From Candidatus Binatia bacterium (GTDB lineage: Bacteria; Desulfobacterota; Binatia; Bin18), in assembly GCA_951812575.1 (NCBI GenBank), contig OX638322.1:3161925-3225924 (forward strand): a stretch of DNA of 64,000 nucleotides, read 5' to 3'. The position numbers were made by a program, and so were the translations under genes. Positions within the stretch are counted from its first letter, which is position 1; each line of letters opens with the position of its first letter. Below, piece after piece: positions 8,280-17,269 of the stretch. The notes beneath the pieces are model-generated. The model searched no databases and was not told the origin of the DNA. It saw only the letters and a list, made by a program, of their open reading frames with translations.

Positions 8280-8525
8280 ATGGCCGTTTCGCCTGAAGAA
8301 CGTCTCACCCCGGATATTGAAAACAAGTTAAAAGAAGATGTCGACGGGGAGTTCAAGACCAGGTTACGGGCGGACCTGACTGACCAGGTCCACGCCATTG
8401 ATACACTGCTCAAAGCCGGTGTCTCACCCGAAGAATTCAGCCAGTTGGATACGATAAAAAAGGGTTTGCAATCGGCTGAGGTGATACTTGAGGGAGTCTG
8501 GTCATATTATCACCCTTCAAGTTAA
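8280..8525 (+). CDS. YscE/PscE-like needle co-chaperone
   Basis: This is an 81-residue all-helical protein. The segment LRADLTDQVHAIDTLLKAGVSP (residues 30 on) followed by EEFSQLDTIKKGLQSAEVIL resembles Pseudomonas PscE, where LARGACPEQFQFLQQQARALEGGLGIL spans the two helices that clasp the needle subunit with PscG. PscE/YscE keeps the needle protein monomeric in the cytosol. In this cluster its presumed partners, sctG and sctF, lie on the other operon (24401-25071). GGAGAG precedes the ATG. The match is short, and another small helical T3SS protein is possible. Confidence 0.55.
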   Translation: MAVSPEERLTPDIENKLKEDVDGEFKTRLRADLTDQVHAIDTLLKAGVSPEEFSQLDTIKKGLQSAEVILEGVWSYYHPSS

Positions 8526-8569
8526 CTTGAGTTCACTTGAAGGGTCCAGCATCAATAGGGGGAAATCTC

Positions 8570-10765
8570 ATGTCTGAGGTCGACCTTCAGAAATTTCAAT
8601 CAGTCGTCGATGCAAGTGACCCTTCTGCCACCTTCCGTCTGACTGCTGATAGGAAAGGCGTGGAAAGTGGCCTCGGCACCGTGAAATGGGTCAAGAATCT
8701 GCAGCCATCAGAGAACCAGGAGGTGGCAAAGCTTTTTGTCGACGCTCTGAAGCAATCGTATGGCGACCAGATTACCGAGACTGTTGTGGGCTCAACCAGT
8801 CTGAGCGATGAATTGGTGGAAGGCAAGCCTTTGCATGCAAGAAAAGTGACCCTGGCCCTGAATGGGGCGGCGAAGACTAAAGAACTATTTATTGACTCTA
8901 ATCAGAAGGTATCAAGCACCTATAGCAAACCTGTGGCAGCCGGTTCCGACCCCAGTATGCTGCAGATTAGATATGACGAGGTGGAAAAACGATTATTTTC
9001 TAGAGAGGGCTTGCTTGATACGGCCCAGGTGGAAGATTTTGGTATGCAGTTGCAAGCACACACATATCAGCATGCGGAAACACCATTATTTGTCGGAGAG
9101 GGCGTGCTTGATACGACCCAGGTGGAAGACTTGAGTACGCAGTTGCAAGCACATTGCGACTTGGAGGGTATTGGTCGGGAAGTAGAGCAGGCAATTGTCC
9201 GTGCGAGCAAGGGTGATACCGTTTTTGTTACCTCGGAAGCCGCCGCTAAAATCGCTGACAGGATAATTGCCGGCCATCTGCAGAAAGCCTACCGTGCAAT
9301 CCTGAATGATAAGGTCTCCCTCACCAACAAGGACTCGTACTCGTGCAAGACGTTTAAAAAGATCACGTCGCAGCGGGGGCTAGATATCAATCTGGAACAT
9401 CTGGAAAAAAGCTTGTTTCAGGCGTTGAATAAGGAGCTTGAGGAGGGGGCCTCAGATGCCATCCATCGCAAGGCCATGGATGGGGAGGAGCTTATCTTGT
9501 CAGAGTACCAGGAGCAAAAGCTATATAAACCGATAAGGAAGTTTGCCGAGGAACGGTGTACAGCGTATGAAGAAATCGACAAACTTCGAATAGCAGAGCC
9601 AATAAAGTCGTTATTGCTTGAACGGGCCATGTACGACGATGTGCCTGCAAACCTCGCGCAGGACTTCGCCCAGGCGTATTTGCAACTCGGCGACAGTGTT
9701 GCTGTATTGGGTCAGCCGGGGGCGTCGTCCGGGGATGTACAACAGGCGTTGACCAGGATTAACGACACCCTGCTGAGGGCAGTACAGGGTCCGAAGAAAG
9801 AGTTAGTGCTGGATACCAGAGACAGGGTGATGCAGGCGTTTTGGAGATTAATGCTGGTGAACACGAGCGATGACCAACTGCAAGGCCTGGCTGATCAGCT
9901 TCAGGGGGCTCCTCTCCACCCCTTTCGTGAAGGTGCGGCCTATGTCCAGATTATTTTCGCGGCAAGCGAGATCGGTATGCGTGATGAGGAAACCTATGCG
10001 CCAGGCGTGAAGAAGGCGGCCGAATACGCTCTGTTGTTGAGCAGCCTGCAGCAGGTTTTGGATGACAGGAGGGGAGTAATTTCGGAATTTGAACCGGCCA
10101 CCTCTACAGAGGAGCTCTCTGACAGTACGGTGGTGATGCTGCGTAACGTCGGTGTTACGTTGCCCGCGCCGAACCGCTTAGGGAAAACCGGCCGCACGGG
10201 GCTTTCGGCCGCAGCGTTCGCCGAGGTACAAAGAGATCTGGACGGCGCATTGGAGAGCACAGAACCTGTTGATGACGGCCTGACGGCGTCCTTTCTGAGT
10301 GACTTGGGGTCTGCCACTTATTCCCTGGAAGGAGAGGATCTAGGAAAGGATCCGGCCACAATCATAAGCCGATTACGTCTGTATTGTACCAACGAGGCGG
10401 GCCAGTTGAACGAAGCAATGCTACTCGGTATTTCAAGATATGCCCATCAAGGGAACTTCGCCCGTGTCATAGAGATGTTTGAGGATGAGCATCTGTCTCC
10501 GTTCCAGGCTGCCCCGGCTATGAGACTCACAGGGTCTACGTATAGCATTGCCAAAAATGACCAGGGCGGTATTACCATTACTTCAACAAGTGCGGGTCCG
10601 GTAGACGGCGTGACGGATCAGTCGGAAGAGCGGCTTTCTCTGGATCCCGCTGCCAGTCGCATAAGAATGGAGCAGGTGCTCACGCTGGACGCGAATACCT
10701 TTAAGCCGACGTTGCAATCCGTCGATATTGAGTACGCCTTCTCTGCCCCGAGAGGGGGCGAGTAA
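8570..10765 (+). CDS. Large uncharacterised protein, candidate T3SS substrate
   Basis: The product has 731 residues from the ATG at 8570, chosen because AGGGGG lies eight bases upstream; the frame continues a little further upstream without a better site. I recognise no family. It has no signal peptide or membrane segment, is mostly helical, and carries a 31-residue internal repeat at about 137-195 (GLLDTAQVEDF and GVLDTTQVEDL cores). The C-terminal 100 residues look strand-rich (GSTYSIAKNDQGGITITSTSAGP). It follows a CesT-type chaperone and precedes the secretin gene, so a secreted effector or a large regulatory substrate is the most natural inference. Its base use matches its T3SS neighbours. 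Confidence 0.55.
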   Translation: MSEVDLQKFQSVVDASDPSATFRLTADRKGVESGLGTVKWVKNLQPSENQEVAKLFVDALKQSYGDQITETVVGSTSLSDELVEGKPLHARKVTLALNGAAKTKELFIDSNQKVSSTYSKPVAAGSDPSMLQIRYDEVEKRLFSREGLLDTAQVEDFGMQLQAHTYQHAETPLFVGEGVLDTTQVEDLSTQLQAHCDLEGIGREVEQAIVRASKGDTVFVTSEAAAKIADRIIAGHLQKAYRAILNDKVSLTNKDSYSCKTFKKITSQRGLDINLEHLEKSLFQALNKELEEGASDAIHRKAMDGEELILSEYQEQKLYKPIRKFAEERCTAYEEIDKLRIAEPIKSLLLERAMYDDVPANLAQDFAQAYLQLGDSVAVLGQPGASSGDVQQALTRINDTLLRAVQGPKKELVLDTRDRVMQAFWRLMLVNTSDDQLQGLADQLQGAPLHPFREGAAYVQIIFAASEIGMRDEETYAPGVKKAAEYALLLSSLQQVLDDRRGVISEFEPATSTEELSDSTVVMLRNVGVTLPAPNRLGKTGRTGLSAAAFAEVQRDLDGALESTEPVDDGLTASFLSDLGSATYSLEGEDLGKDPATIISRLRLYCTNEAGQLNEAMLLGISRYAHQGNFARVIEMFEDEHLSPFQAAPAMRLTGSTYSIAKNDQGGITITSTSAGPVDGVTDQSEERLSLDPAASRIRMEQVLTLDANTFKPTLQSVDIEYAFSAPRGGE
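8990..9155 (+). repeat. Imperfect 93-bp tandem duplication inside the 731-residue gene
   Basis: Two copies lie 93 bases apart (for example GAGAGGGC at 9003 and at 9096), coding two 31-residue units that share the core LDTxQVEDxxxQLQAH. The copies have diverged at some positions, mostly in keeping with protein-level conservation. Confidence 0.88.
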
Positions 10766-10829
10766 AACCTGGCCAACGGAACTGGCTGCTCATTCGTATG
10801 CCTCTGGCGGTTCGCGTATTCTGGTGCCT

Positions 10830-12875
10830 ATGATCAAGGCGTCGGCGTTTCTTTTTCTCCTGCTCTGTCCGTCTAGCGTGTCCGCTAGCTCTGCCTGGCT
10901 GGACGAAGAATATGGTTACTTTGCCCGTGATGAATCCTTACGAGAAGTCTTGTATGATTTTGCTGCCAGCCTCTCGATTCCGGCCGTTATCAGCCCGGAT
11001 ATCGTGGCTTCTGTCAGCGGTGACTTCCCACCCATGGAGGCAAGAGATTTTCTCACTGACCTCACAAAAATATATAACCTGTCCTGGGTCTATGACGGCA
11101 CAACCTTATACGTGTATAACGTCGCCGAGATAGAGCAAGGAACCATGGATCTGCCCTATGCCCAGGTGGCAGAGTTCCAGAGCTATCTGCAGAGTCTTGA
11201 CATTCACGGCGCGCCGCTCAACTGGAAGGTCGTTCCAGCCCAGAATATTATTCAGGTGGCCGGGCCGCCGCGATTTGTTGAACTGGTAGCGGACATTGTG
11301 ATGCGAGTTGCTGCTCGGTCGGAAGCGGCGGCGAACGAAGAGGGCTATGTGGTGCGGGTTTTCCGCATTGAATATGGCTACGTTGATGAAGCGACCAATA
11401 AGGCTTCGGGAAATAGAACCGGGGTAACCAATCTTGCTGAACTGCTCGGCAACATCATGAATGTTGCGTATATCACAAATATCGTAGGGAGCGGTGTGGG
11501 CGCCGCTCCCAGAAAATTGCGCGGCACCGGCTTGGTTCCGAGTGAGGAGGCCGGACAGACGCCACCTGCGGCACCCCTGGTACCGCCCGCGGGCCTGCGA
11601 GACGATCGGGCGTATATCATTGGCGACCCGCGCTTGAACGCCATCATCGTCTGTGACCGGAAAGAGAGAATCCCGATCTATGAACGCCTGATCAAGGAAC
11701 TTGATATCCCGCTGGACCAGATTGAAATACTGGTGACGATATTGGATATCGACGCCTCCGAAGCGGAGGACTTGGGTTTTGACTGGCAATTCCGGACCAC
11801 CGAGGAAGACCTTGACCTGAACATTTTGGTGAATAATCCTGTGGGCCTGAACGTGAACGCGACCAGGGAAATTATCGCACGGATATCCGCACTTCAGGAA
11901 GAAGGTAAGAGTCGCGTCGTGGTGCGTCCTTCGGTATTGACGCTCGATAATCACGAAGCCCTGTTTCAGAATAACCAGACGTTTTATGTCAGGCTTGGTA
12001 CGGAAAGGTCAGATGCGGTTGATCTCGTGCCGGTTTCTTACGGCATAGTGATGCAAGTCCGCCCACACGTTGTGTACGAAGGCGATGAGCGCAAAATCCA
12101 ACTGTCCGTCCATATTGAGGACGGGGCCAGGAGTACTGCGGCACCCGTAACGGAAGTGCCTGAAATCACACAGACCCTTATCCAGACGCAGACTGTCATT
12201 CAGGAACAGTACAGTTTGTTGATCGGTGGATATAATATCCGCGAGCGTATCTTGAACAAACGGCGAATTCCCCTGCTTGGTCGTATTCCGCTCCTGGGTT
12301 TCTTCTTTACCCAGAGCGGAGAAAGCGAGCGTGTGTTTGATCGCTATTTTGTGATTACCCCGAGGATTGTCGATACTTCGATTGACTATGAAATTAACAC
12401 CGGTTTTGAAGATGAAAGCAGAGCCGCCCGCCCGGTGTTGAAACCCATCAAACGCGAACCCTCTGCCTCGGTCCCGACGTCGAGTGCCGTTGTGGGCGGA
12501 AAAATGCCGCAGAGGATGGGAGGGCGAAAGGTGTCAGAGGAAAGCGTCACCCAACCACCCGCCGAGGTTGTGGATGAAACTGACCATCCATCAGAGAAGG
12601 AGAGGTCTGTTCTGGACGGGCACGGTCCGTCTATAGGCTGGAACCTGCAGGTGGGCAGCTTCAGGCATCAGGCTAACGCTGTTGGCCTGCACACTCGTTT
12701 GAAAGACGCCAAGTACCAGAGCTATATAGTGCCGAACAAGACCACCGAGGGGGAGCTCTTCACGGTTCTGGTGGGTCCGATGCCGGAGCGGTCTGCGGCG
12801 GAGCAAGCGGGTGAGGAGATCAAGACGCGCCTGAATCTTGAACACTATATTGTTCGGTTGAGTGAAGGACCATGA
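10830..12875 (+). CDS. sctC: T3SS outer-membrane secretin SctC with a C-terminal SPOR domain
   Basis: The product is 681 residues from the ATG at 10830, where a clear signal peptide begins (MIKASAFLFLLLCPSSVSA). The N0/N1-type domains follow, then the secretin core with VVVRPSVLTLDNHEALFQNN, a VSYGIVMQVRPHV strand region and LLIGGYNIRE. Secretin rings form the outer-membrane channel through which the needle passes. Unusually, after a linker the last 80 residues (about 601-681) match a SPOR domain: WNLQVGSFRHQANAVGLHTRL, then YIVP and LFTVLVGPMPERSAAE. SPOR domains bind denuded septal peptidoglycan. The longer frame starting upstream would bury the signal peptide, so it is rejected. The end overlaps sctD by four bases (ATGA). 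Confidence 0.95.
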   Translation: MIKASAFLFLLLCPSSVSASSAWLDEEYGYFARDESLREVLYDFAASLSIPAVISPDIVASVSGDFPPMEARDFLTDLTKIYNLSWVYDGTTLYVYNVAEIEQGTMDLPYAQVAEFQSYLQSLDIHGAPLNWKVVPAQNIIQVAGPPRFVELVADIVMRVAARSEAAANEEGYVVRVFRIEYGYVDEATNKASGNRTGVTNLAELLGNIMNVAYITNIVGSGVGAAPRKLRGTGLVPSEEAGQTPPAAPLVPPAGLRDDRAYIIGDPRLNAIIVCDRKERIPIYERLIKELDIPLDQIEILVTILDIDASEAEDLGFDWQFRTTEEDLDLNILVNNPVGLNVNATREIIARISALQEEGKSRVVVRPSVLTLDNHEALFQNNQTFYVRLGTERSDAVDLVPVSYGIVMQVRPHVVYEGDERKIQLSVHIEDGARSTAAPVTEVPEITQTLIQTQTVIQEQYSLLIGGYNIRERILNKRRIPLLGRIPLLGFFFTQSGESERVFDRYFVITPRIVDTSIDYEINTGFEDESRAARPVLKPIKREPSASVPTSSAVVGGKMPQRMGGRKVSEESVTQPPAEVVDETDHPSEKERSVLDGHGPSIGWNLQVGSFRHQANAVGLHTRLKDAKYQSYIVPNKTTEGELFTVLVGPMPERSAAEQAGEEIKTRLNLEHYIVRLSEGP

Positions 12876-14233
12876 CAGCAAACCGCTGGATATTGAAAGT
12901 ATTATCAGGCACCCATGTCGGTGCTGAAGTTCTTCTATCCGCTGAAGAGTCCGTTCTGGGTAAAGATGAGAGTTGTGATCTGATTCTGGACGATGTCAGT
13001 TTATCCAACAGACACATCAGCTTACGTGTTGATGAGAACAAAGCTGTTCTGAAATTGCTCGATGCGGATCGCCCGATTTATGTTGATGATGAAAAATTTG
13101 AAGGGGAGAGCATCGTCCTTGAGCCCTTCCAGGTTATTACCGTTGGCACCTTGTTTCTTGCCGCAGGTCCGACAGAGGTGGAATGGCCTACGATTGATTT
13201 GCTTCTTGAGAAGAAAATAGAATCCAGGGAAGCGGTGCACGATGAAGCGGTGCCGGGCGACCAATCGCCTGATGCTGGAGCAGATGATACGGCGGGCGTA
13301 CAAACTGTTCCCCCTCCTGCCCGGTCCAGACGGATACCCTATGCCTACGCATTGTCCGCCCTTGTGGGGATGGTCGGGGTGGCGGTCTGGTTACTGTCCC
13401 CGACAAAGGTTGACCGTCCTCGACTCAGTCGTCAGCAAACTGTGGAACTCAGGCGACTTTTGGCCCACTATGGTGCCGCTATTCGGATACAGCGAGCTGA
13501 CACAGCAGGGCAGTTACCTCAGATTACCGGTTATGTTGATACTGAGTTAAACCGGCAGCGTCTGGTGGCGAATATTGTCAAAATCAATAGTGATCTGGAA
13601 ACCGATATCGTTGCAGCCGAAGGGATTCAGCAGGCATTATCGATAGTCCTGGATCACCAGGTTAATCAGGACAAAAATAACTCCGTCGAAGTGGTTTCAG
13701 TACCATACTCTCCCGGTGACTTTATCGTACGGGGTTATGTGAGGGACGCTGATACCTGGGAAACAGCGTTGCAAGCTCTCCATCGGGATGGTCCTAACTA
13801 CAACAGTCTGAAGGATGAAGTGCAGACCCAAAAAGATCGTGTTCGGGCGTTACAAAACATGTTGCTTGAAGCGGACCTGGACCAGGTTCAGATCGAGACG
13901 ACGGAACAGGGTCTCATACTCCCGGGAGATTTGAAATTGGAAGAACAGAAGAAATTGACGGAAATAATCCACGCATTCAACAAAAAGTTCAATTCAAGAC
14001 CACCGCTGGCAACGGACCTCGACGAGGACGGTACGCCAGAGTCGTCAGTCGAGCTGGATATTCGCAGTATCAGTTTCGGTGCGATCCCACATATCATCAT
14101 GAGAGATGGGCAGCGCTACAGTCAGGGGGCGCAGTTGGCGAATGGCTATACTATCGTGTCGATCACTCCAGACTTCATTGCCCTGAAGAAAGGCCCAGAA
14201 ACGGCCTATTACCATCTACGTGCCGAGCAGTAA
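12872..14233 (+). CDS. sctD: T3SS inner-membrane ring protein SctD (FHA domain)
   Basis: This 453-residue protein has an N-terminal FHA domain at about 5-105 (VLGKDESCDLILDDVSLSNRHISL shows the fold's GK-DE, SNRH and DD features). A proline-rich linker and a single membrane helix at about 155-176 follow, then a periplasmic part of repeated ring-building (BON-like) domains. SctD forms the outer ring of the inner-membrane platform and connects to SctC, whose gene it overlaps by four bases. Length and domain order are those of YscD/PscD. The FHA of SctD proteins usually binds the cytosolic SctK/SctQ platform rather than phosphothreonine; that is family knowledge, not visible here. Confidence 0.93.
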   Translation: MTANRWILKVLSGTHVGAEVLLSAEESVLGKDESCDLILDDVSLSNRHISLRVDENKAVLKLLDADRPIYVDDEKFEGESIVLEPFQVITVGTLFLAAGPTEVEWPTIDLLLEKKIESREAVHDEAVPGDQSPDAGADDTAGVQTVPPPARSRRIPYAYALSALVGMVGVAVWLLSPTKVDRPRLSRQQTVELRRLLAHYGAAIRIQRADTAGQLPQITGYVDTELNRQRLVANIVKINSDLETDIVAAEGIQQALSIVLDHQVNQDKNNSVEVVSVPYSPGDFIVRGYVRDADTWETALQALHRDGPNYNSLKDEVQTQKDRVRALQNMLLEADLDQVQIETTEQGLILPGDLKLEEQKKLTEIIHAFNKKFNSRPPLATDLDEDGTPESSVELDIRSISFGAIPHIIMRDGQRYSQGAQLANGYTIVSITPDFIALKKGPETAYYHLRAEQ

Positions 14234-14278
14234 GCAGAGTCCCTGCACTCTGCTGTCTTGAGCTAAAGGAGTCTATGT

Positions 14279-14911
14279 ATGCCAGGAAATAGTGTCAATG
14301 CGAATTTGTCTCTCCCATCAAACTTTGTTCCCGACAACACCTCCAACGTTAGACAACAAGGCGAGTTCAGGGCCCGAACGGTCAGTCTCGGTACATCCAG
14401 TCCGTTCGTGGAGCGCATCGCGAATACCAATAAACCGGATCACGCCACCCCCCTCATAGCCAGAACTGTGGCCGAAGGCGTGGGTGAAGGGTTCGCTATG
14501 GGGAATATCAGCAGGTTTAGCACCTACCTCGCCAACAATGTTGAACGAGGCCGAATTTCACGTGATTTGTTACCCGACTTTGAGACGGCCGTAACGTTCG
14601 CAAATCAGGTTGATAAGGACATCTGCAAGAGCGGCAAGGACCGAACCGGACAGCTGGACGCGGAAGTGAAGTATCTTGCCGCGCTGGCTGAACATGAGAA
14701 GCTGCCGAGGCCAGGTTCGGTCGGTCCCGACCTGCGTGCAATGCGTAGCGAGTTCACGCTCAATGCCGGCAATCTTGAGATGCAGAAGCTGAACAGCGGG
14801 TTACCGGGCTATAAGCTGCCGCTCAGGGAAGTGCCGGGGCTTGCGCAGATGATCGCTGACCAGGCCCTGGAATCGGTATACCGCGGTGGTTCTGATTACA
14901 TTAAGTCCTGA
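14279..14911 (+). CDS. SopB/IpgD-like inositol phosphatase, minimal effector
   Basis: The 210-residue protein contains CKSGKDRTGQLDAE at residues 116-129, the Cys-X5-Arg phosphatase loop (Cys116, Arg122) in the exact form used by Salmonella SopB and Shigella IpgD (CKSGKDRTGM-DAE). About 35 residues later LNAGNLEMQKLNSGLPGYK matches the SopB stretch NSGNMEIQEMNTGVPGNK. These effectors remove phosphates from host phosphoinositides. SopB and IpgD are about 540-560 residues, so this is close to the catalytic core alone, with a 100-residue Ser/Thr/Asn-rich N-terminus suited to secretion. AAAGGAG precedes the ATG. It lies between sctD and another candidate effector. Confidence 0.8.
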   Translation: MPGNSVNANLSLPSNFVPDNTSNVRQQGEFRARTVSLGTSSPFVERIANTNKPDHATPLIARTVAEGVGEGFAMGNISRFSTYLANNVERGRISRDLLPDFETAVTFANQVDKDICKSGKDRTGQLDAEVKYLAALAEHEKLPRPGSVGPDLRAMRSEFTLNAGNLEMQKLNSGLPGYKLPLREVPGLAQMIADQALESVYRGGSDYIKS

Positions 14912-14948
14912 CACTGGGTTGTCTGTATTGAATATATGGAGGAGAAGT

Positions 14949-16211
14949 ATGTCGGGAGTCGATATCAGCACGTTTAAGAATTTGGCCGAGACGCGATCGA
15001 GTGCAGTCATAACGGTTGATACGAACACCGGTGATTTAAGGGTTCGGGGCAACAACGTCTTCAATCGTGTTATCTCTTGGGTCCGGAATAAATTCCAGGA
15101 TCCCACCACTCGGCAGGTGGAGCAGGAAGCGGCCTACAACAGCTTTATTCGTGCTATGCACGAGTCGTCCTATTACGATGCGGACGAGAAGGAGAGCACG
15201 CTGCTGCACCTGTCCCAGGACGTCCGCCTGGGCAAGCCGTTGACCACTCGCCGGGTCAGGCAGATCTTGACTCAACTGGAGACACCGACCGTCGGGAGCC
15301 TGAAGCTCAATCTCAGGGATTATCACGAGAACCTCGTTGCCGCGAACTTCATGGCCGGGAGGTCCGAGACCGACTACTACTTGTCCAGGGCTCTGACGGA
15401 AGGAATCGAACAGCGGCCCGCTCTGAGCGCAACGGACTACAGCGTGCGCCCAGAAGACCAGGAACGCCTTTCGCAGCGCATCTACGATGCTGTGCTGGCG
15501 GCCACCGGTGATGATCCCCGAAGACCGACCCATGTTGTCGAGTATGCCGAGGGAGCCGACATTGCGGAACGTCTGATTGATGAATTCCTCGACTCCGAGG
15601 AGCAACGTGTCAATTCGGAGGAAACGGACGCAGCGGTGACGCAAGAGCCTATTGTAGAGCAGGATGGAACCTCATCTCCAGAAAGGGTGGACGCCGGGGC
15701 GACTGAAGACGCGGCTATTGAAAGGCAGCAGGATACGCAGGTCGTAGGTGGACCGGGTCAAAAAGGCGCGGAGAGCAGGCTGTCCAGGCTTGTAAGCCGG
15801 CTGAAGCCGAAGAAGGTGCCTGAGGTCAGGGATGTAGGCTCAGAATACCGCACTAGTCTGACCGATGTGAAAACCCTGTCACAGCGTCTGCAATCGCTCA
15901 ATCTTCCTAGAGAAGTGCGCTCGGAGATGAGGCGACTCATCGCGGAAAGGCACGTGACGACACTGGAAGAGCTTACGCGCCGGACGAATAGAAATACTGC
16001 TACCTGGATTGAGGACAACCGGATCGGCAAATGGTATATGGAAGGGCTGGAGAACGCCGGTATGTCTGTGCCAAAACGGGGAACGGTTCCCCAGCAGCTT
16101 GTCGATGCCATCGTCTCGTCGGTCGCGACCCGGGACAGTTTATATGACTATAACGACGTCAAGAGTTTTGCCCGAAGGGAGATACGTTCCTGGTTCAACC
16201 AGGGCGCGTGA
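14949..16211 (+). CDS. Uncharacterised candidate T3SS effector
   Basis: The product has 420 residues from the ATG at 14949, which has a strong GGAGGAG site upstream. I recognise no family. The N-terminal 240 residues are mixed helix and strand, starting with a polar Ser/Thr-rich segment. A Glu/Asp-rich, low-complexity linker covers about 215-285, and a basic, helical C-terminal domain of about 130 residues follows (SRLSRLVSRLKPKK, then MRRLIAERHVTTLEELTRR). There is no signal peptide or membrane helix. As the last gene of this operon, next to a SopB-like phosphatase, it is plausibly a secreted effector with a detachable C-terminal domain. It ends 14 bases before the convergent sctU. Confidence 0.5.
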   Translation: MSGVDISTFKNLAETRSSAVITVDTNTGDLRVRGNNVFNRVISWVRNKFQDPTTRQVEQEAAYNSFIRAMHESSYYDADEKESTLLHLSQDVRLGKPLTTRRVRQILTQLETPTVGSLKLNLRDYHENLVAANFMAGRSETDYYLSRALTEGIEQRPALSATDYSVRPEDQERLSQRIYDAVLAATGDDPRRPTHVVEYAEGADIAERLIDEFLDSEEQRVNSEETDAAVTQEPIVEQDGTSSPERVDAGATEDAAIERQQDTQVVGGPGQKGAESRLSRLVSRLKPKKVPEVRDVGSEYRTSLTDVKTLSQRLQSLNLPREVRSEMRRLIAERHVTTLEELTRRTNRNTATWIEDNRIGKWYMEGLENAGMSVPKRGTVPQQLVDAIVSSVATRDSLYDYNDVKSFARREIRSWFNQGA

Positions 16212-16225
16212 ACTGACGGGCCGGC

Positions 16226-17269
16226 TCATAATTCCCGAACCACCCGCAACACTTCAGCAACGGGTGCAATCAAACTATCGGGTATGTATTCATTGAGGTC
16301 GGACTCTTCCACCAACGAATGTGCCAGCGAGACATTCTGCATGACCGGAATCCCTTCCTGCTCCGCAATCTCAATGATTCTCTGAGCGATAATTCCCTGC
16401 TCCTTCAAAGTGACAATCGGTAAGGCGGTTTTTTCCTGTTCGTAGTACAGACCGACGGCAAGATGGGTTGGATTACTGACTATGACACTTGAACGTTTGA
16501 CATTGGAAACCTGTTGGGAATCAATAATCTCCATAAACAACTGGCGGCGGCGGCCCTTAATCTCTGGGCTTCCCTCCATTTCCTTGTATTCTCGTTTGAC
16601 CTCATCCTTGGACATTTTCAGCCCTTTGATATATTCGAATTTCTGAAAAATATAGTCTGCCGCCGCAACGACGACAAAAGTCACTGATGCGTATATAAAT
16701 ACTGTCGAAAACATATCGCCCAGTATCGGCATGATACAATCAATTCCGCAGTAAGGAATCCGTAATAATGTTGGTAAGGCGGTCCAGATGATATGCCCAA
16801 TTAAGTAGGTAAGAAACACTATTTTGAAAATCGACTTTACCAACTCTACGAAATTCTTCTTGGAAAAAATATTCTTTAGTGCGGAAAAGGGATTTAACTT
16901 CTTTAAATCGGGCTTGACCGCCTCGGGAGCCAGCAAAACACCCACCTGGGCAAGGTTTCCAATAACTCCGGCAAGCATAGCCAGACACACTAACGGCAGG
17001 ATCATCAGTAAGCCGATTTCGATAGCCTTTTTGAGCATGGTATCAAATCCCGTTTCAAAAGGGACGCTCTCAAGCCATATCGGCGGATCCAATAACGCCT
17101 CCAACTCGTGTAAATAGAAGTCGCTCGCCGTCCAGAGAAAGAAGAGTGCGGTCACGATAACCGCGGTGCTGGCAACTTCTTTACTCTTCGCTACCTGTCC
17201 CTTCTTCCGTGCGTCACGTAAGCGCTTGGGAGTCGGTGGTTCAGTTTTGTCACCAGAGGAGTCGCTCAT
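16226..17269 (-). CDS. sctU: T3SS export switch protein SctU (YscU/FlhB family)
   Basis: This 347-residue protein starts with the family's N-terminal motif (DKTEPPTPKRLRDARKKGQV). Four membrane segments follow between about 30 and 205, and the cytosolic domain contains NPTH at 266-269, the autocleavage site that switches export from needle subunits to later substrates. The length is normal for SctU. The gene overlaps the end of sctT by four bases, and is the last gene of the minus-strand operon. Confidence 0.97.
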   Translation of the reverse strand: MSDSSGDKTEPPTPKRLRDARKKGQVAKSKEVASTAVIVTALFFLWTASDFYLHELEALLDPPIWLESVPFETGFDTMLKKAIEIGLLMILPLVCLAMLAGVIGNLAQVGVLLAPEAVKPDLKKLNPFSALKNIFSKKNFVELVKSIFKIVFLTYLIGHIIWTALPTLLRIPYCGIDCIMPILGDMFSTVFIYASVTFVVVAAADYIFQKFEYIKGLKMSKDEVKREYKEMEGSPEIKGRRRQLFMEIIDSQQVSNVKRSSVIVSNPTHLAVGLYYEQEKTALPIVTLKEQGIIAQRIIEIAEQEGIPVMQNVSLAHSLVEESDLNEYIPDSLIAPVAEVLRVVREL

